A DNA stretch of 64,000 bases from Hysterangium stoloniferum (Eukaryota; Basidiomycota; Agaricomycetes; Hysterangiales; Hysterangiaceae). Both the position numbers and the translations under genes were made by a program. The notes beneath the pieces are model-generated. The model was not told the origin of the DNA. It did not search any database and was given only the letters and a program-made list of their open reading frames with translations. Of the stretch, positions 13,202-25,400 are shown piece after piece (within the stretch, counting starts at the first letter, position 1; the number at the start of each line of letters is the position of its first letter). Location of the stretch: the NCBI GenBank assembly GCA_015178975.1, contig WHVD01000129.1, positions 175,347 through 239,346 of the forward strand, given 5' to 3'.

Positions 13202-16200
13202 CTAGGTCCAAGATAGTGTATTGTGTTGGTTTAGGTTTGCATTGATACTGCTGACGACCAGTTTATCTTGAGCGGAGAGGTATTGCCAGCCCTGGACTGT
13301 CTTTCCATTGAGTTCAACGCGCGAGGGCTTTTGTTGGATACCGAGTACAGTTATTTTGGATAACTCCTGCTCGATTTTGAACGACCCTTGGCCAGAAAGC
13401 ACAACATTGCCAGGCGCAGCACGTATCATTACCATTGTACTAGGCCCTGGAGGGAAACTGATACCGTCGTCAATATACGCCGTACCGAAGGCTGATCCAC
13501 TGCTCGACAACGATACGAGGAGTGCGTATGGGCCACTCCGTGTTTCCTCGATTGTATATCCCGGCTTATTGTGTAGGAGCAATGCTGAACCGTCTCGAAT
13601 ATGCACGTTGATATGACCCAGGGGTGCTGCTAAAGTGGTATTCATTCCAGAGTTTGCTTTCACCACGTCATGCGTCCACCAGTCGCGCCAGATTGTTTTA
13701 CCTCGTCCAGGGAAGATGCCTGATAAAATGAAATGGGGGGTAGGTCCAGAACGATGGATATATATAGAATGACTGACCTTCGACCGTAGAAACGTTAGGT
13801 GTCAGAACCGGTGTGACGAGAATATCACACCCAATCATAAATTGTCGGTCTATACCAAACAGCTCAGGTTCATTTGGGAACTCCCAGAATAACGCGCGAA
13901 CGGGAGGCGTGCCCAATGTAGACACATTCGCGAAAAGAGTGTACTGCAATCATACAATGTTAATACATAGTGAAACGGACCGTATGCCTAACAAACCCAG
14001 TAAGGAAGCAGCGCGTAACGCGCTGCAATTGCAGTCCGAGAAGCATTGGCCACACTATCCCATACATAAGGCTCCTGGCTGATCGCCCCTTTGACGTTGT
14101 GGTTTCTATAAAACGGATGGAATGCGGACAACTACCCAGATGTAAGTGCTTCCGGCAAACAATCGGGAGAATACATGTTTTAAACACACCTGCATCCACC
14201 TGTTGAGTAGTTCTTCATCGGTGTTACCCTCAAATCCTCCAGTATCGGCACCAACCATCGGGATCTGGAAAATTTGGAACTGCAGAACTCCTTGAATAGA
14301 GTAATACATGTACGCCCATTTACTGGTATTATCACCAAGCTATTCAACGGCCGACGTCCATTAATAAAAGATGTACGGTGGAACATAAACAATGTGCAAA
14401 TTACCCAATGTCCAGTCCATCTACCAGAAGACGGGAACGTGGAACGGCTGATCAAGAATGGTCGTTTCCCAGGATGAAGTGCGGCAAGAGCATTATATGT
14501 AGCCTAGCGGAAGCGACTCGAAAAATAAGTGCAATGTCAAACCAATTAACAGATATATATACCTTCTCCTCCATTAATCCCCACATATTATGGACATCTA
14601 ATTCAATATATCCCGGCTGGTGCGTTGCATTCGTGGCGAGTGTATGAATGGAAAGAGGACCGAAGCCATTGTGTATAGCGTATGGCGGTGCGTTGATATT
14701 AGCATTCTTGAGCTTGGCCGCTCCAAGGCCGCGTTTGGAGGGACTTGAGCTTGAGTTCGTGGCACCAAAGGTTAGAGTACCGTTCACGGTTATGTTGCCG
14801 CTTGGCCCTGAAACGGTAGGGTCGTATCTGGAATGGAGATGTTGATCAAATAAATATCGCGAAATTCTGTCATTGGCATATTTACCCTTCGGGATAATCA
14901 GTAATAAGGTTTCCTGGAGTACCAGGAAGAAAGAACGGCACAGAGGTGTTACCGAGATCGGCTCCAGTTCCGCTATGAATGAACAGTCTGTAACTAACTT
15001 TCATAAAAAGCGTTCAGGCAAGATTACCATGAGCCATCACAGAATGAGCTGGCTTCCTGAAATTATGAAAGCTTGATTAATATCCAGGGATTAACCGGTC
15101 GCAAAAACGGATACAGTACATTCATATCCAGCCATATCCCTGAGAAATTGACCCCGCTCTGACTCCAGTTTGTGAATGCCTGCGTCCAATACTCCTGCGT
15201 ATTATTCGCGAACCAATCTGGGAAGACCTATCCAGAAAATGACTTGGCACAACGATGCATTGGGACAGAGAAAAAAGACTTCGCACAGTATAACCTGGCC
15301 AGACTTGTCCAATATATTCCGAGCCGTCTGGATTCTTGATAAATACGTCCCTGAGTGAATAGAAAGGGTCCGTTTAGAGAATGAGAACGAGGTATTATCT
15401 GGAAGAAAGCGAAATAAAATAAAATACGTACAGCTCGACACCCCGCGTATATGGGTCATACTAATTATATGTTAGAAAATAGAAAAGACTCTAGGACTCT
15501 AGACATACAATATCTGTAGCATTGACTTGTTTTGCAACGGCTGCATCGACGATAGGGATATCTACATTGTGTCGTCAGAATTTCAAAATATAAGAATAGG
15601 TATAGGTAATGGTCTTACAGTGTTGATGGTTTGCGGTCTGGAAATGTTTAAGATAGTGTTCGTCAGAATGGTACGCTGTTTCGGGACGTACCAGCTCGTC
15701 TACAAGTGCCTTGACCTCGTCTATCGGGAAGCTAACCGGATCTGTGGTGAAGTCGCGCACGGCGTGGTATAAGTCGATATCATTCCACATCACTTCACGA
15801 TAATGTGAGAGATCCGATTAAAAGAATTAGACGACAAAGCAACCTTCGAGAGGAATATTAGCAGCTCGCATCCTTTGCACCTGTTCGCGCGTTGTGCTTA
15901 TATTAGGATATCCCCATCTAATGTTTTCCAACGCAAAAATCAGCAATCGGCACTCACTCCCAGTCGTCTCTCATCATCGCCCAAGTCATACGCACCGACA
16001 CAAATGGAACCCGAATGCCCACGCTGGAATCCAGGTTGGTGTTCCCACGACTTCTCCGTACTGTTCGATAACGGCTTGAGGATGCGGTCCCGAGAAGAAA
16101 TAAAAGTCGAGGGTGCCACCGAGAAGACGATATTCGATCAGTGAAACGTTTGAGGAGGGTGGCGTTTGAAGAAGGATATCAGATCCTTGGGAACTGACAG

Positions 16201-17333
16201 AGGGGTTAGTTGGTTAGTAAAGAACAGGAGGGGGTACAGAAAAACGGAGATTAACATGCCTTAGCAGGAAGACCCCGTGCGAGGCGGACGTTTGTGTCGT
16301 TTCGTCGAATCGGTGCTCAAGGTATATTGGGTGTGACCCGTAGCTACAAAAGTAGAGGCGTAATCCATCAGTATACGGTCGAAATTAACGCATAGGACGC
16401 GGCGCACATATTTTCGTCCACAGGGTCATGAGCGTCTCTTGCCCAAAGCGTTTGAACGGTTCCAACGCCCCCATCAGTCCCAACGTCACGACGGAATCCA
16501 CTGCTAGCAACAACTTCACCCAGTCCGTACACATTCGCGCCTTTGGGGAGCGCAGAAGTCAACTATTCACGAGAAAGGTGGGAATATAAGCCCTCCCTGC
16601 AAAGACAAAGAGTTCTGACAGGTTCAGCAAATGTCATACCTGCAAATACTGATCCTCAAAAACCAAAGCGAAGCTATTCAGCCCCGTTGAGTTGTTCTGG
16701 ACAGGATTTGGCGCAGGAACAGATGCCTTGGGCAAGCTAGTGATTCGAGTGTCAAAGAGTGGCGTGTCATGCGGCGCGGATCGGCGGGTGATCCAGAATG
16801 CAAAGGGGTGTGCATCGTAGTTGAACACGAGGTCTGAAGTGCGTGTATGAGAAGAGGTTGGAGGGCTCGGACGGGGAATGACCGAAGTTGGGATCGTGAA
16901 TTGCGTTTTGTCCGCGTCGAATATGTTAACATGTAGTCTACATATGAACGTTAGTGCATACAGTATTTTTGACTTGTTAATATCATTAATCGCACCGGTT
17001 TTGACTTTCGTAAGTTACTTGAATGGTGAGATCATTGATGTCGAGTCCAAATGCATTGCATGCCTTGCCAGACAGTGACAAATGGGCAGTTAGACCGTGC
17101 TCATTGTTTTGAAATCTAGATAGAGCATATCCTGACATACCCTGATTAGAATACTAAACAATTCACCTCTGTTATTGGTCACGCTTACCCGGACAGGACG
17201 ACGTATCACCAGACAATGTTCTGTTCGGGTCGAGCACGGTTATTTGGCGTTGAAGATTCGATGTAAAGTGACTATAGACAAAGCCAACATGGCTTGCCAG
17301 GTAGAACAAAAGAACGGAGGCAGCTCCTACCAT
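13202..17333 (-). CDS. Secreted GH31 alpha-glucosidase, copy B (multi-exon)
   Basis: Tandem paralogue of the gene at 7398-11525, with the same start peptide, exon layout and catalytic motifs ([16 protein letters not shown] and [43 protein letters not shown]). Visible differences are scattered single substitutions, for example in the segment after LWARD (INDPPDGN in A, AHDPVDEN in B) and near the C-terminus (SFKIQPELS in [10 protein letters not shown] in B). Indels appear confined to introns. No frameshift or stop was seen in the exons I could follow. It probably acts on the same alpha-glucan substrates; dose or expression differences are an inference. Confidence 0.85.
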
Positions 17334-17379
17334 AGCTGAGGAGCAACCTTCTCAGAAGGATTCCCCAACCCAAGCGAGA

Positions 17380-17386
17380 CTTTATA
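17380..17386 (-). promoter_or_regulatory. TATA box of alpha-glucosidase copy B
   Basis: TATAAAG at the same distance from the ATG as in copy A. The retroinsertion at 17438-17984 begins only about 50 bp further upstream, so it separates this core promoter from its ancestral upstream region. Confidence 0.55.
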
Positions 17387-17437
17387 GTACGAATATCCGA
17401 TTCTATATAGCCATTAGCAATAGAGTGGTCATGTGAC

Positions 17438-17984
17438 AAGGCTCTCTTGTTCCGTGACCACCACCTGCCTCTGGGGTTGGGGCCCCCAGTGCTCGTGGTG
17501 AGGGGCGGAGAGGCGGATGACAGTGAACAGGTTTGGGGACCTCTGAATTCACTGCTCTGTCAAAGTCGGCAGCCTTCAGCCGCGCACCAGTGTCGTCTGC
17601 GGAACGTCACTGGCACCTACCAACCATGACTGTTGCCTGGCAGCGGTCTACCCTTCCTACCCACCTCCGACTCCAGCATTCACCTATGCACTAGCAATGC
17701 AAGACTTCGGTGTGCCTGCAGCCCTTGTCGACGCCTGCTAGCAGGATCTCGGGCTTTTCTTGGGGCTTCGGCCCAAGGCCTCAAGGCCTCAGCTCTCTAC
17801 CATGTATATATCAACATGCCCCCCCTTTGCTTACTAAAATCCCTTCCGCACACGTAGCTCACTCGGAACTTCGTACCACTGTAGCATAGTTTCTCTGGGG
17901 GCCTTTTCACCCCCTAGCCGCAGTTAGCCATTGTTGCTTGAAGCGGGATACAAATATATCAAAAAAAAAAAAAAAAAAAAAAAA
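17438..17984 (+). mobile_element. Poly-A-tailed non-LTR retroinsertion (SINE or truncated LINE)
   Basis: A 547-bp segment absent from unit A ends in about 24 A residues. It is flanked by a 16-bp direct repeat AGAGTGGTCATGTGAC at 17422-17437 and 17985-18000. The matching position in unit A (near 11606) is an empty site. These are the marks of target-primed reverse transcription. No protein or clear pol III promoter was recognised inside. Its 3' tail (GCGGGATACAAATATATC then A) resembles the tail of the LINE fragment at 28484-28935. Confidence 0.85.
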
Positions 17985-18978
17985 AGAGTGGTCATGTGAC
18001 CGCCTGTGGAAATGAACCTCTTCGAGGAGGTGACACCTGGCAGTCGAGTGGTGTGTGGGGTACCGTGACGACAGGCGATCTGGACATAAGTAGGAAATGT
18101 CTCGAGTCAGCATGTCCAATATTTTTGCATTCTATTAGTATCGATGTGGTCTGCGATGCTGTACTTCTCAATTAAAAGGCAATTCGCTGGATGCGATAGG
18201 AGCATCGGCCAGCGGAATAGTGATGGTCACTCACGGAATTCGCAAAGACTCGGGGTTATTCATGTCCTTCTGACTTCAGGTAACTCGATCTTGCCAGGTA
18301 CATTGTGGGATGATGGTGTCCTGTTGCTGGCACTGCTTTCCACCATTGGATTTATTCATCTCAAAGGCCTTCAATGCATCTGGTGGCAGTGATGCATGAG
18401 CAGAAGACTGATCAAAAATGAACAATGAGATGCAATTGGGGTGTGCAACCTCAGAAATTTCAATAGCCTGCTTGACCTGTTTCAATAACTGTTCCAGGTC
18501 CCACCTAGCATTGCCATTGGCCCCCCAAAGAGATTATTTCTCTGGATTCCTCAATAACATCACCATTGCTGGTACAGAGTACAAAGTGACCATCCTCTGA
18601 ATTGATGAATCCTGAAATATGAAAGATGTGGCCCCTTCCTTTTTTCTGTAGTATTGTTGCCCCAGTAACAGGGTAATCTGATTGAGTACAAATCTGACAA
18701 CAATGTGCAAGCCAGGACTCAGTAAGCATGGGATTTGAAGTCATTTACATGGAAACAACACTTGTCATGCCAGTTAGTGATCACTTTCTTCTCTCCAGGC
18801 AACAGCTTAGACTCAATGCAGCTCTGGGCCTTCAAAATGTACCATGTGAGACTCAAATGCAGCTATGGCAGCAGGTAAGAAAACTTCTTGGCAATATTTC
18901 TTCACATCCTCACATTCATGTCTATCCACATAAACACCCTTGTGCAATCTTGTCTATTGCCAGCCCAGTTTGAGCAAC

Positions 18979-20216
18979 TCTGGTATTTTAAACAGAGCAG
19001 ATAGTACAATAGAGACTCAAAATAACACTTAGCTCAATTGACCAGAGGGCCAAAAATACTAAGAGTTGTAGAGTAAAGAGTATTAAGAGAAATGTAAAAA
19101 GGACTTAAACAAGAGGAGGGTAATCTAGGTTGAGTTTCAAACTAGAGAACTGTAACATACATGGAAAGAGCTTTATACTACAGTGGGATGGATGATTGGA
19201 GGGCCAATTGGAGAAGTGAGAGTCATGACAAATCAAAAGAAGTACTGGAAGGAAGGAACAAGCTAGAGCTAAATGTGATGTAGCAAAAGTATTCTAAAAG
19301 GTGTCAGGTGGCAAATAATGTTTACAAATAGAACAGATCAAGGGAGAGCATCAGAATGGAGATGGAATGGCCCTAAAGGGGTAATTTACAACAAACAGGT
19401 GTCAGAGTGCTGAGGAGGTGGTATCATGTTCTAGAGGTGTTACGACCCGTTCCCGGATGTTTCAATATCCGACTTCCGGTCTCCCACTCCCGACTTCCGA
19501 TCCCCGACTTCCGACTTTGACCTCCAACTATGGAACATCATAGTTACCGTATCATCCGCGTTCTTCGTTTGTTCCGCATTTGGTAATTTGTCCGTTGACA
19601 AGTATTCACTCGTTTGTTGTTGTATTCCCGTCTCGGAATATTGTCTTCCTAATATGTCTTATTGTATTTCCGTTTTAAGAATACTTCCGTTTCCGTCTTA
19701 TTATGGTCTCAGTTTGTAGTACAATAACGAGTAGACTTATATTAGTTTCCGCGAATTTGTACTTTACTTTAGATCTGATATCGACTTAGTTTCTTATTCC
19801 TCCTCCCGTCTTTCTGTACGCTCGATATTCAGAACTCTTCGGAACTCTGAATATCCATATCTTCCGTCGTTAGTTCACTTCCGAAATTAAGGACATTGAG
19901 CGTTTGCGTAGAGGCGCAGCACATAAGCTGAAGCCGACGTCCTGACCCTATCTAGTTGTTCCCGACTTTCCGGTGACTTCCCGATAGTTCCGGAATAAGT
20001 TCCCGACACGGCACTTAACAAGAGGCTCTGATGTTGGGGTGTTAGAGGGTTATAAGGGTAAGAACAAGTTGCAGGGACTGAAAGACAGGGATGCCAACAT
20101 AAACCAAGTGTCAGGGTCCCAAGGCAGTGGCTCTGGATCCTGAGGCACTGATGTCAGGGTTCTGGAAAGGTTATCAAGGTAAGACCAAGTTGTGGAGGCC
20201 CAAGAGGATCCTAACA
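18979..20216 (-). mobile_element. Solo LTR, family C (about 650 bp), containing another LTR
   Basis: Flanked by the 5-bp target duplication GCAAC at 18974-18978 and 20217-20221. After subtracting the nested LTR at 19438-20020 and its target duplication it is about 650 bp, the same as the family copy at 32398-33048 (651 bp). It is inserted in the DDE transposase pseudogene. Confidence 0.8.
19438..20020 (+). mobile_element. Solo LTR, family B (583 bp), nested
   Basis: Begins TGTTACGACC and ends CTTAACA, with the target duplication AGAGG at 19433-19437 and 20021-20025. It sits inside the family C LTR. It contains the shared LTR motif GCAGCACATAAGCTGAAGCC at 19916-19935. No internal coding region remains. 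Confidence 0.88.
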
Positions 20217-20525
20217 GCAACCATCATCAGGCAGTCCATTCACATAATGGACAAGCCAGTGTGATGTTCAATGATGGAAGGATTGTGTCATTCAGAGTAT
20301 GCCTGAAGTGGTGTGGGGTAATTTGACCCACTTCCTATGAAGTAAACCACTGCTGAGCAGCAAGTTGAAGTCTTTCATCTTTAAGGGGACTGAGGGCTTG
20401 TCCTCCCCACTTTTCAATAGGAAGTTGCTCAAATACTTGGTAATGATGTGTGAGTGCATAAACCTTTCATGCAAAGTGATCACCTTTGCCTTCATGCCAC
20501 TGCTGGGCAAGCTTGCCTTGATTTA

Positions 20526-21085
20526 TGTTAGGATTCCTGTCATTTTGGACCCATACAACCTGTTTTAGTCTTGTAACCCTCCAGCATTCCACTATTGGTA
20601 CTCCTACTATGGTATCACTACTTGTGGTGCCCCCAACACTTGTTTCTTTGTAACTTAGCCCCTTAGCCTTCCATCCCATCTCCATTCTGTTCACTCCCCC
20701 ATTACCATTTCCACATATACATCCCATTTGCTACCTCACACCTTTTCAGAATACTTTGCTATATTGTATTTAGTCTCATTTGGATTCCTGTTCCTTTCCC
20801 TACTTCTTTTTGACTCATCATCACTCTCACTTCTCTGATCAGCCCTCCAATCATCTGTCCCATTGTAGTATAAAGCTCCTTTTGTTTGAATATCAACTTA
20901 GATTACCCTCTTCTAATTCTCAGTCCTATTACTCCTATTCTAATACCCTCAAAGGCATCTCCAGCAAGCTGCAGCTCCTTACTTCATGACTCTTAGTAAT
21001 TCAGCCCTCTGGTTGATTGAGCTAAGTGTTGATCTTTATTCCTATCATACTATCTGCTCTGTTTGAAATACTGGAGTACCCTACA
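20526..21085 (+). mobile_element. LTR family C copy, partly deleted
   Basis: Starts TGTTAGGATTCC and ends near CCCTACA. It is similar to 32398-33048 on the same strand and to the reverse of 18979-20216, but lacks about 135 bp near its start. No matching target duplication was found, so one end may have recombined. Confidence 0.6.
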
Positions 21086-22029
21086 GTTTGTATGAGGGTG
21101 CAACACATATGTTGAAGCCAAGCTCTACTACATTTATAGAATCAGACCTCCTGACTAGTATAATCTCTATTGTCAGTCCCTCAATTGACTTAGTTCACCA
21201 AATTTAAGGAATTTTGCTTCCATCTGCCCTCACAGGATACTTTAGACACTATCCCATGCCAGCACCTCTTTGTATTATGTAATGAGATGGCCTTTCCCAT
21301 GCTGTTTGGTTCCTATTGTTAATCAAAAAAAAAAAAAGTAATATAATATAGGAAAGATGAGGGACCGTCAGCACTTGAGGAGGATGATGACCAACACTGA
21401 TGCCGATCATCAATAAATACCAACCAGGCATCTTTCCAGGCAAAGCTTTGGGTGGTGGCAGTGATGGTGACATCTTTTTATTGTTCATCTACTTGAGTAT
21501 ACCTGAAACTGTACTTTACCGTTAATTCAGTGATGCTGTGTGAAAGGGTAACACATGATGAAATCAAGATTTATTTATTTTTTAAAAAGGAAAGAAAAAG
21601 AAAAGTGATTAATTACTTAATGCATGAGATGGGACTCTGACAGTGATTATCTACATATATAGTGGTCTCCCAAAATGGACACAAGGAGAGACTACACTTA
21701 CAGCCTGAGGCATATAATACAGCGTTATGAGCATCTACATACCTGGTTGAATTTAGATGAATGTATCTTCATGCATGAATAAGCTAGGTAAATAACTCTG
21801 ATAGTGTTGTAAGTAGTCCTTTACCATAAGCATGTTTGTCCATTGAATCCAGTTGGCAGCAAGTCTCATATTGTTCTGGGTCATTCGTCCACCCACAGTA
21901 TGCGAATATACGAATTTGTCAGATGAAGAATTAAAAAATTGACTGGAGAACATACCTATAGCATACTTGATGAGACAGCATCGAGACAGCATCAGTGACT
22001 AGGTCATCTGAATACGGTCACTATTCATT
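21086..22029. other. Degenerate repeat DNA without recognisable gene
   Basis: Contains a decayed copy of the shared LTR motif at 21100-21119, an A-run at 21325-21338 and AT-rich sequence. Frames are short and unsupported. I see no complete element. Confidence 0.45.
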
Positions 22030-22446
22030 TTGCGACTGGAGTCAGGATTGAGGAAAATATGCACCTTGAGGTGGATTGTATTGCATGTATTGAGGGAAAA
22101 CATCATAGGAATCCATTCAAAACTGGTTGAACCAGGGTGCCAAAAAAGGAGAGCTACTGCATATGGATCTTGCAGTTCTGATGGAAATGATGAATTTTGA
22201 TAATAATGCTATATGATTATAATAGTTGACAATTTTTGTCACATTGAATGGTTCAAAACATTAGCAAGTGAGTTAGAGGTGGTGTGAAAAATACAAGAAT
22301 ATGTAGCTCAACTCAAAATGCTATTCAATGTGAAAGTCCAGGGAGTCATGGTTGATAATGGAACTAAATCTATAAATTCAGAATTTAGGAGCTATTTGTC
22401 ATCCAAGGGAATATCATTATTTACCTTTGGTGCCTTATATGCTGCA
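22030..22446 (+). pseudogene. Ty1/copia pol relic (GAG-pre-integrase and integrase)
   Basis: Conceptual reading gives LEVDCIACIEGKHHRNPF (the pre-integrase zinc region) and, further on, VMVDNGTKSINSEFRSYLSS, which corresponds to the copia integrase core around its second catalytic Asp. Stops and frameshifts are frequent. The relic is cut at 22447 by LTR-like DNA starting TGTTACGATG. Confidence 0.62.
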
Positions 22447-24340
22447 TGTTACGATGTCACAACCATCACAAGTCACAAAACTGTCACAAATATTCAAAGG
22501 TAACTTTCGACAACTCTTCGACTCAATTCAACTCGACAAACCCGAACATTATTCGACAACATCGAATCTCTTTCGACATGTCTCATTTCGACGTCATGTA
22601 TGATTTCATTATTAGTTCATAATATAGTCATAACAATACGAAGAAAAGCATAAAAGGGCTACGAAAGGAGCGAGGGAAGTCAGTCGAAATATCTGTAAAT
22701 TAGTGATACTAGTAATCTATCTTGTTGTAACTTCTTCGATAAATACTTCCATGAGTTCTCGCGACTGGTAATAGCCTCTTACTTCATCGACAGGGCGAAT
22801 ATATACTTCGTCAAACGAGGCTTTTGAGTTCGATTAGTAGAATATTATTTGACTTTATTGAAGAATAATTGATTTGTGACATACGACCATGTCACAACCC
22901 AATGGTCCCCAAGGTTATCGCTGCCTATTGACATTTCAAGTTAGCATTCAAGTCACCACATCGGAAACTGTTGGACCCCTGACGCTGACGTATGGTTTCA
23001 CGGTGATCAAACTCTGTTTACATCCCCATCAAATTATACTCGTACTATCTGGTCAAACTCTGATACATCCCTTTTTATTATAATGATCTGTTCTACTCTA
23101 TGTTTCACAAATGTCTATATATACTTGTAACCCTCAGACTATTTCCTTTTCTTGTAATTCCACTCTTGGTTATTTCACAGCCTCCGAACTAATCATAACC
23201 TTCCCGTTACTAGTGTTATGACTGGAAATCCCGCCGGACTCTGGGCACTAACTCATACACACCCATGCCCTATATGCACCCATTATCAGTTCACCAGAAT
23301 TCCCACCGGACTCCATATGTCAGTCTTGTCTACGTTCGACTTCATTACGTTGTGTTTCAGTCACTGGAATATTCACCGGACTCCGTCTCTGTCTATTTCC
23401 GACCTCGTCCACACGTCAGTCACCGGACCTCACTCAGTAAAACCCGTCACCTCTCTAACAGAGCCCTGTTCCCATTTTAGTCAAATGACCTGTCACAATT
23501 CAGACTCCGCTCCCGCTCTGTTTCCCGTTATGGTTTATGATTTGTCACTATTTGGACTCCCCTCCGTTCTGTCCCATTCCTAACACCAATTTGGTGTTTA
23601 CTATTCCTGTTTTATTTTTTGCTCGTTTCATTTCATTATTACTGGATTCGGTATGACATTTACTCCATGGTCTATTTAAACTGGCAGATGTTGTACATAC
23701 AATCCAGTCAGAAAATCGGCTTAGATTCCCCCCAGTAATCTAATACATTTTCCGCTCTAAACCCTACTTGAATCACACCGCTCACACTAGTCGGAGCCCA
23801 TGGGCTCCGGCACATATATCTCTCTCACCAATCTCGACTCACGACCCACAACCTCCGACCTACGACCCCTCAACCCACGACCCCCGCCCGGACTCCCCGG
23901 GATTCCCATCCGTCCATCTGAAATAGGACAATACGATCTAGTGAGGGTGCAGCCTATAAGCTGAAGCCAAGTCCTACCGGATATTCTGCGGGTTTCTCCG
24001 GAGACCCGCCCTGTACGTATCCTAACAACTAGTCAAGCTTATTTGTCAATACCGATTTCCACTCTTCCCCTAGTTAGTATTTTCTGGAACATTCTACAAA
24101 AATTCCTATGCAACTATATGGTCTAGTTGGGTAGTTTGAGCCCTTAAATTTGCTTAAAATTGGGCTTAAAACTAAGCTCGACTAGCTTAGTTCAGCCTTT
24201 TTGCGAACTTAGTGATCACTTATGCCTTAACTCTAGTTTAATAAATTATTACTAGCTTAAATAATTTGATTATATTTTGTGTGTGATATTTTTATTCTTT
24301 TCTACATATTTCCTCTTAATTAAGGCTGGCAGATGGCAGC
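22447..24340 (+). repeat. Unclassified LTR-like repeat DNA split by a solo LTR
   Basis: Starts TGTTACGATGTCACAACC directly after the copia relic and has a promoter-like TATA stretch near 23115. It continues after the family A solo LTR (23214-24027) into AT-rich sequence up to about 24340. No clear 3' terminus or target duplication was found, so its class is uncertain. Confidence 0.35.
23214..24027 (+). mobile_element. Solo LTR, family A (814 bp, chromovirus type)
   Basis: Begins TGTTATGACTGG, ends GTATCCTAACA, and is flanked by the target duplication ACTAG at 23209-23213 and 24028-24032. It is the same family as the LTR of the intact element at 59339-60159 (opposite strand) and the solo LTRs at 41239-42038 and 30991-31838. 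Confidence 0.92.
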
Positions 24341-25041
24341 TTGGCCAATTCTTTCATGGAGGGCAGGTGGTATATGATCTGATTACCCTGTTGACTATAA
24401 CCTACATTATATAAATATCAAACTGAAATTATTGTGTGTTCAAATATCAAAGTGATTGATTTTTTCAGTTCACAAACAACCAATCACCAAATATTCATTG
24501 CACACCCTTACTGAACAGTACTTGATTATGTAAATGACAGCAACAAATATGGCAACCACATTGTGTCTTCCATTCTCAGTGGTGCACCATTGTCAGTTAT
24601 TGAACCAGACCCTTTTAACTGACCTTTGTCTCCATATAGCACCAGGGATGATAACAACATCACGTCCTCATGAAATATTGCATCTCTCACTTTCTCGATT
24701 CACCTCACCTGGGCACCCACATCAAATAATCTGAAGAATACAACTCATAACCCACTATGTAGCCTATTTTTGACCGTGAGTCCCATTTCAGTTGTTTTTG
24801 CTTTGGAATTGCCATGTTAACAGGACTTCCAAATATACACAGATGTGACAAATCTGGTTTCTCCTCCCATGATGTGTTCAAATGGTGTATGTCTGCTATT
24901 CACATGAGTAGGACTACATTCTCTAAGGTACACCATAGTTTTACTGTGATAGACCATAAAAACTTAGGAAGCTTTAATGCCTGATTGCACTCCTTCCGTT
25001 ATTGTCCATATCCCTCATTCTGCAACTCCATCTTGTTGCAG
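24330..25041 (-). pseudogene. Ty1/copia pol relic, integrase C-terminal region
   Basis: Minus-strand reading gives HLNTSWEEKPDLSHLCIFGS and KQLKWDSRSKIGYIVGYELY. These match the copia block in which the integrase passes toward reverse transcriptase (…PDxSHLRxFG…KKxxxxxxGYLVGY). Frameshifts and stops show that it is dead. Confidence 0.65.
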
Positions 25042-25400
25042 TGTTAAGAACTAAAAACTGACTAATGTCAGTAGGCCGACGGGGACCAATCGGAAGGACT
25101 TGGCTTCAGCTTATGTGCTGCGCTCTCGCAAATATCTGTCAGGTGTCCTCAAATTTCAGACGGGCGAAGACTAGTCCTAACGAGTATCTCTCGGCAAGTT
25201 ACCGATTGGAACCAAAGGATAAGTTGAGTGTTGGGCGAAAGGATCGGGACCGAGAGTGGGTGAGCACACGTGAAGGCAGATAGCGGGGAACTTAGTATAA
25301 GGCTTCTAGAGGTGTAGGAGGGTGTTCTGAGTCGATATTCTGATTGCCTAGTAACTACAACTACAGCGGGTTCATATACAAATATTCGGTGTCTAATACA
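25042..25400 (-). mobile_element. Partial LTR related to families A/B/D
   Basis: Begins TGTTAAGAAC and contains the shared LTR motif on the minus strand at 25102-25121, then sequence similar to the other LTRs (TTTCAGACGGGCG). The far end was not located and no target duplication was found. Confidence 0.55.

Larger units (their letters stand above)
12885..18301. repeat. Tandem duplication, unit B
   Basis: Second copy of unit A in direct orientation, containing alpha-glucosidase copy B and its promoter. It is longer than unit A because of the retroinsertion at 17438-17984. Its right edge (about 18301) abuts a broken DDE transposase, which suggests that the breakpoint lies at a transposon. Confidence 0.85.
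18302..20526 (-). pseudogene. Broken DDE transposase of an Agaricomycete family, split by an LTR
   Basis: Read on the minus strand from 20526, the N-terminal part gives INQGKLAQQWHEGKGDHFA, EKWGGQALSPLKDERLQL and LNITLACPLCEWTA. An LTR (18979-20216) interrupts it. After the LTR, with the GTTGC target duplication removed, the frame resumes as LKLGWQ, HKGVYVDRHECEDVKKYCQE, FLPAAIAAFESHMVHFEGPE, NWHDKCCFHVNDFKSH, KKGRGHIFHISGFIN and FIFDQSSAHASLPPDALKAF, MNKSNGGK. This order matches a DDE-type transposase common in Agaricomycetes. Several stops and frameshifts are present. Both ends are truncated, the left end at the duplication boundary. Confidence 0.72.

Noticed and set aside
18276-18302. Transposase reading extended into unit B of the duplication
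   Set aside because: The same bases occur in unit A without transposase, so the frame left of 18302 is chance.
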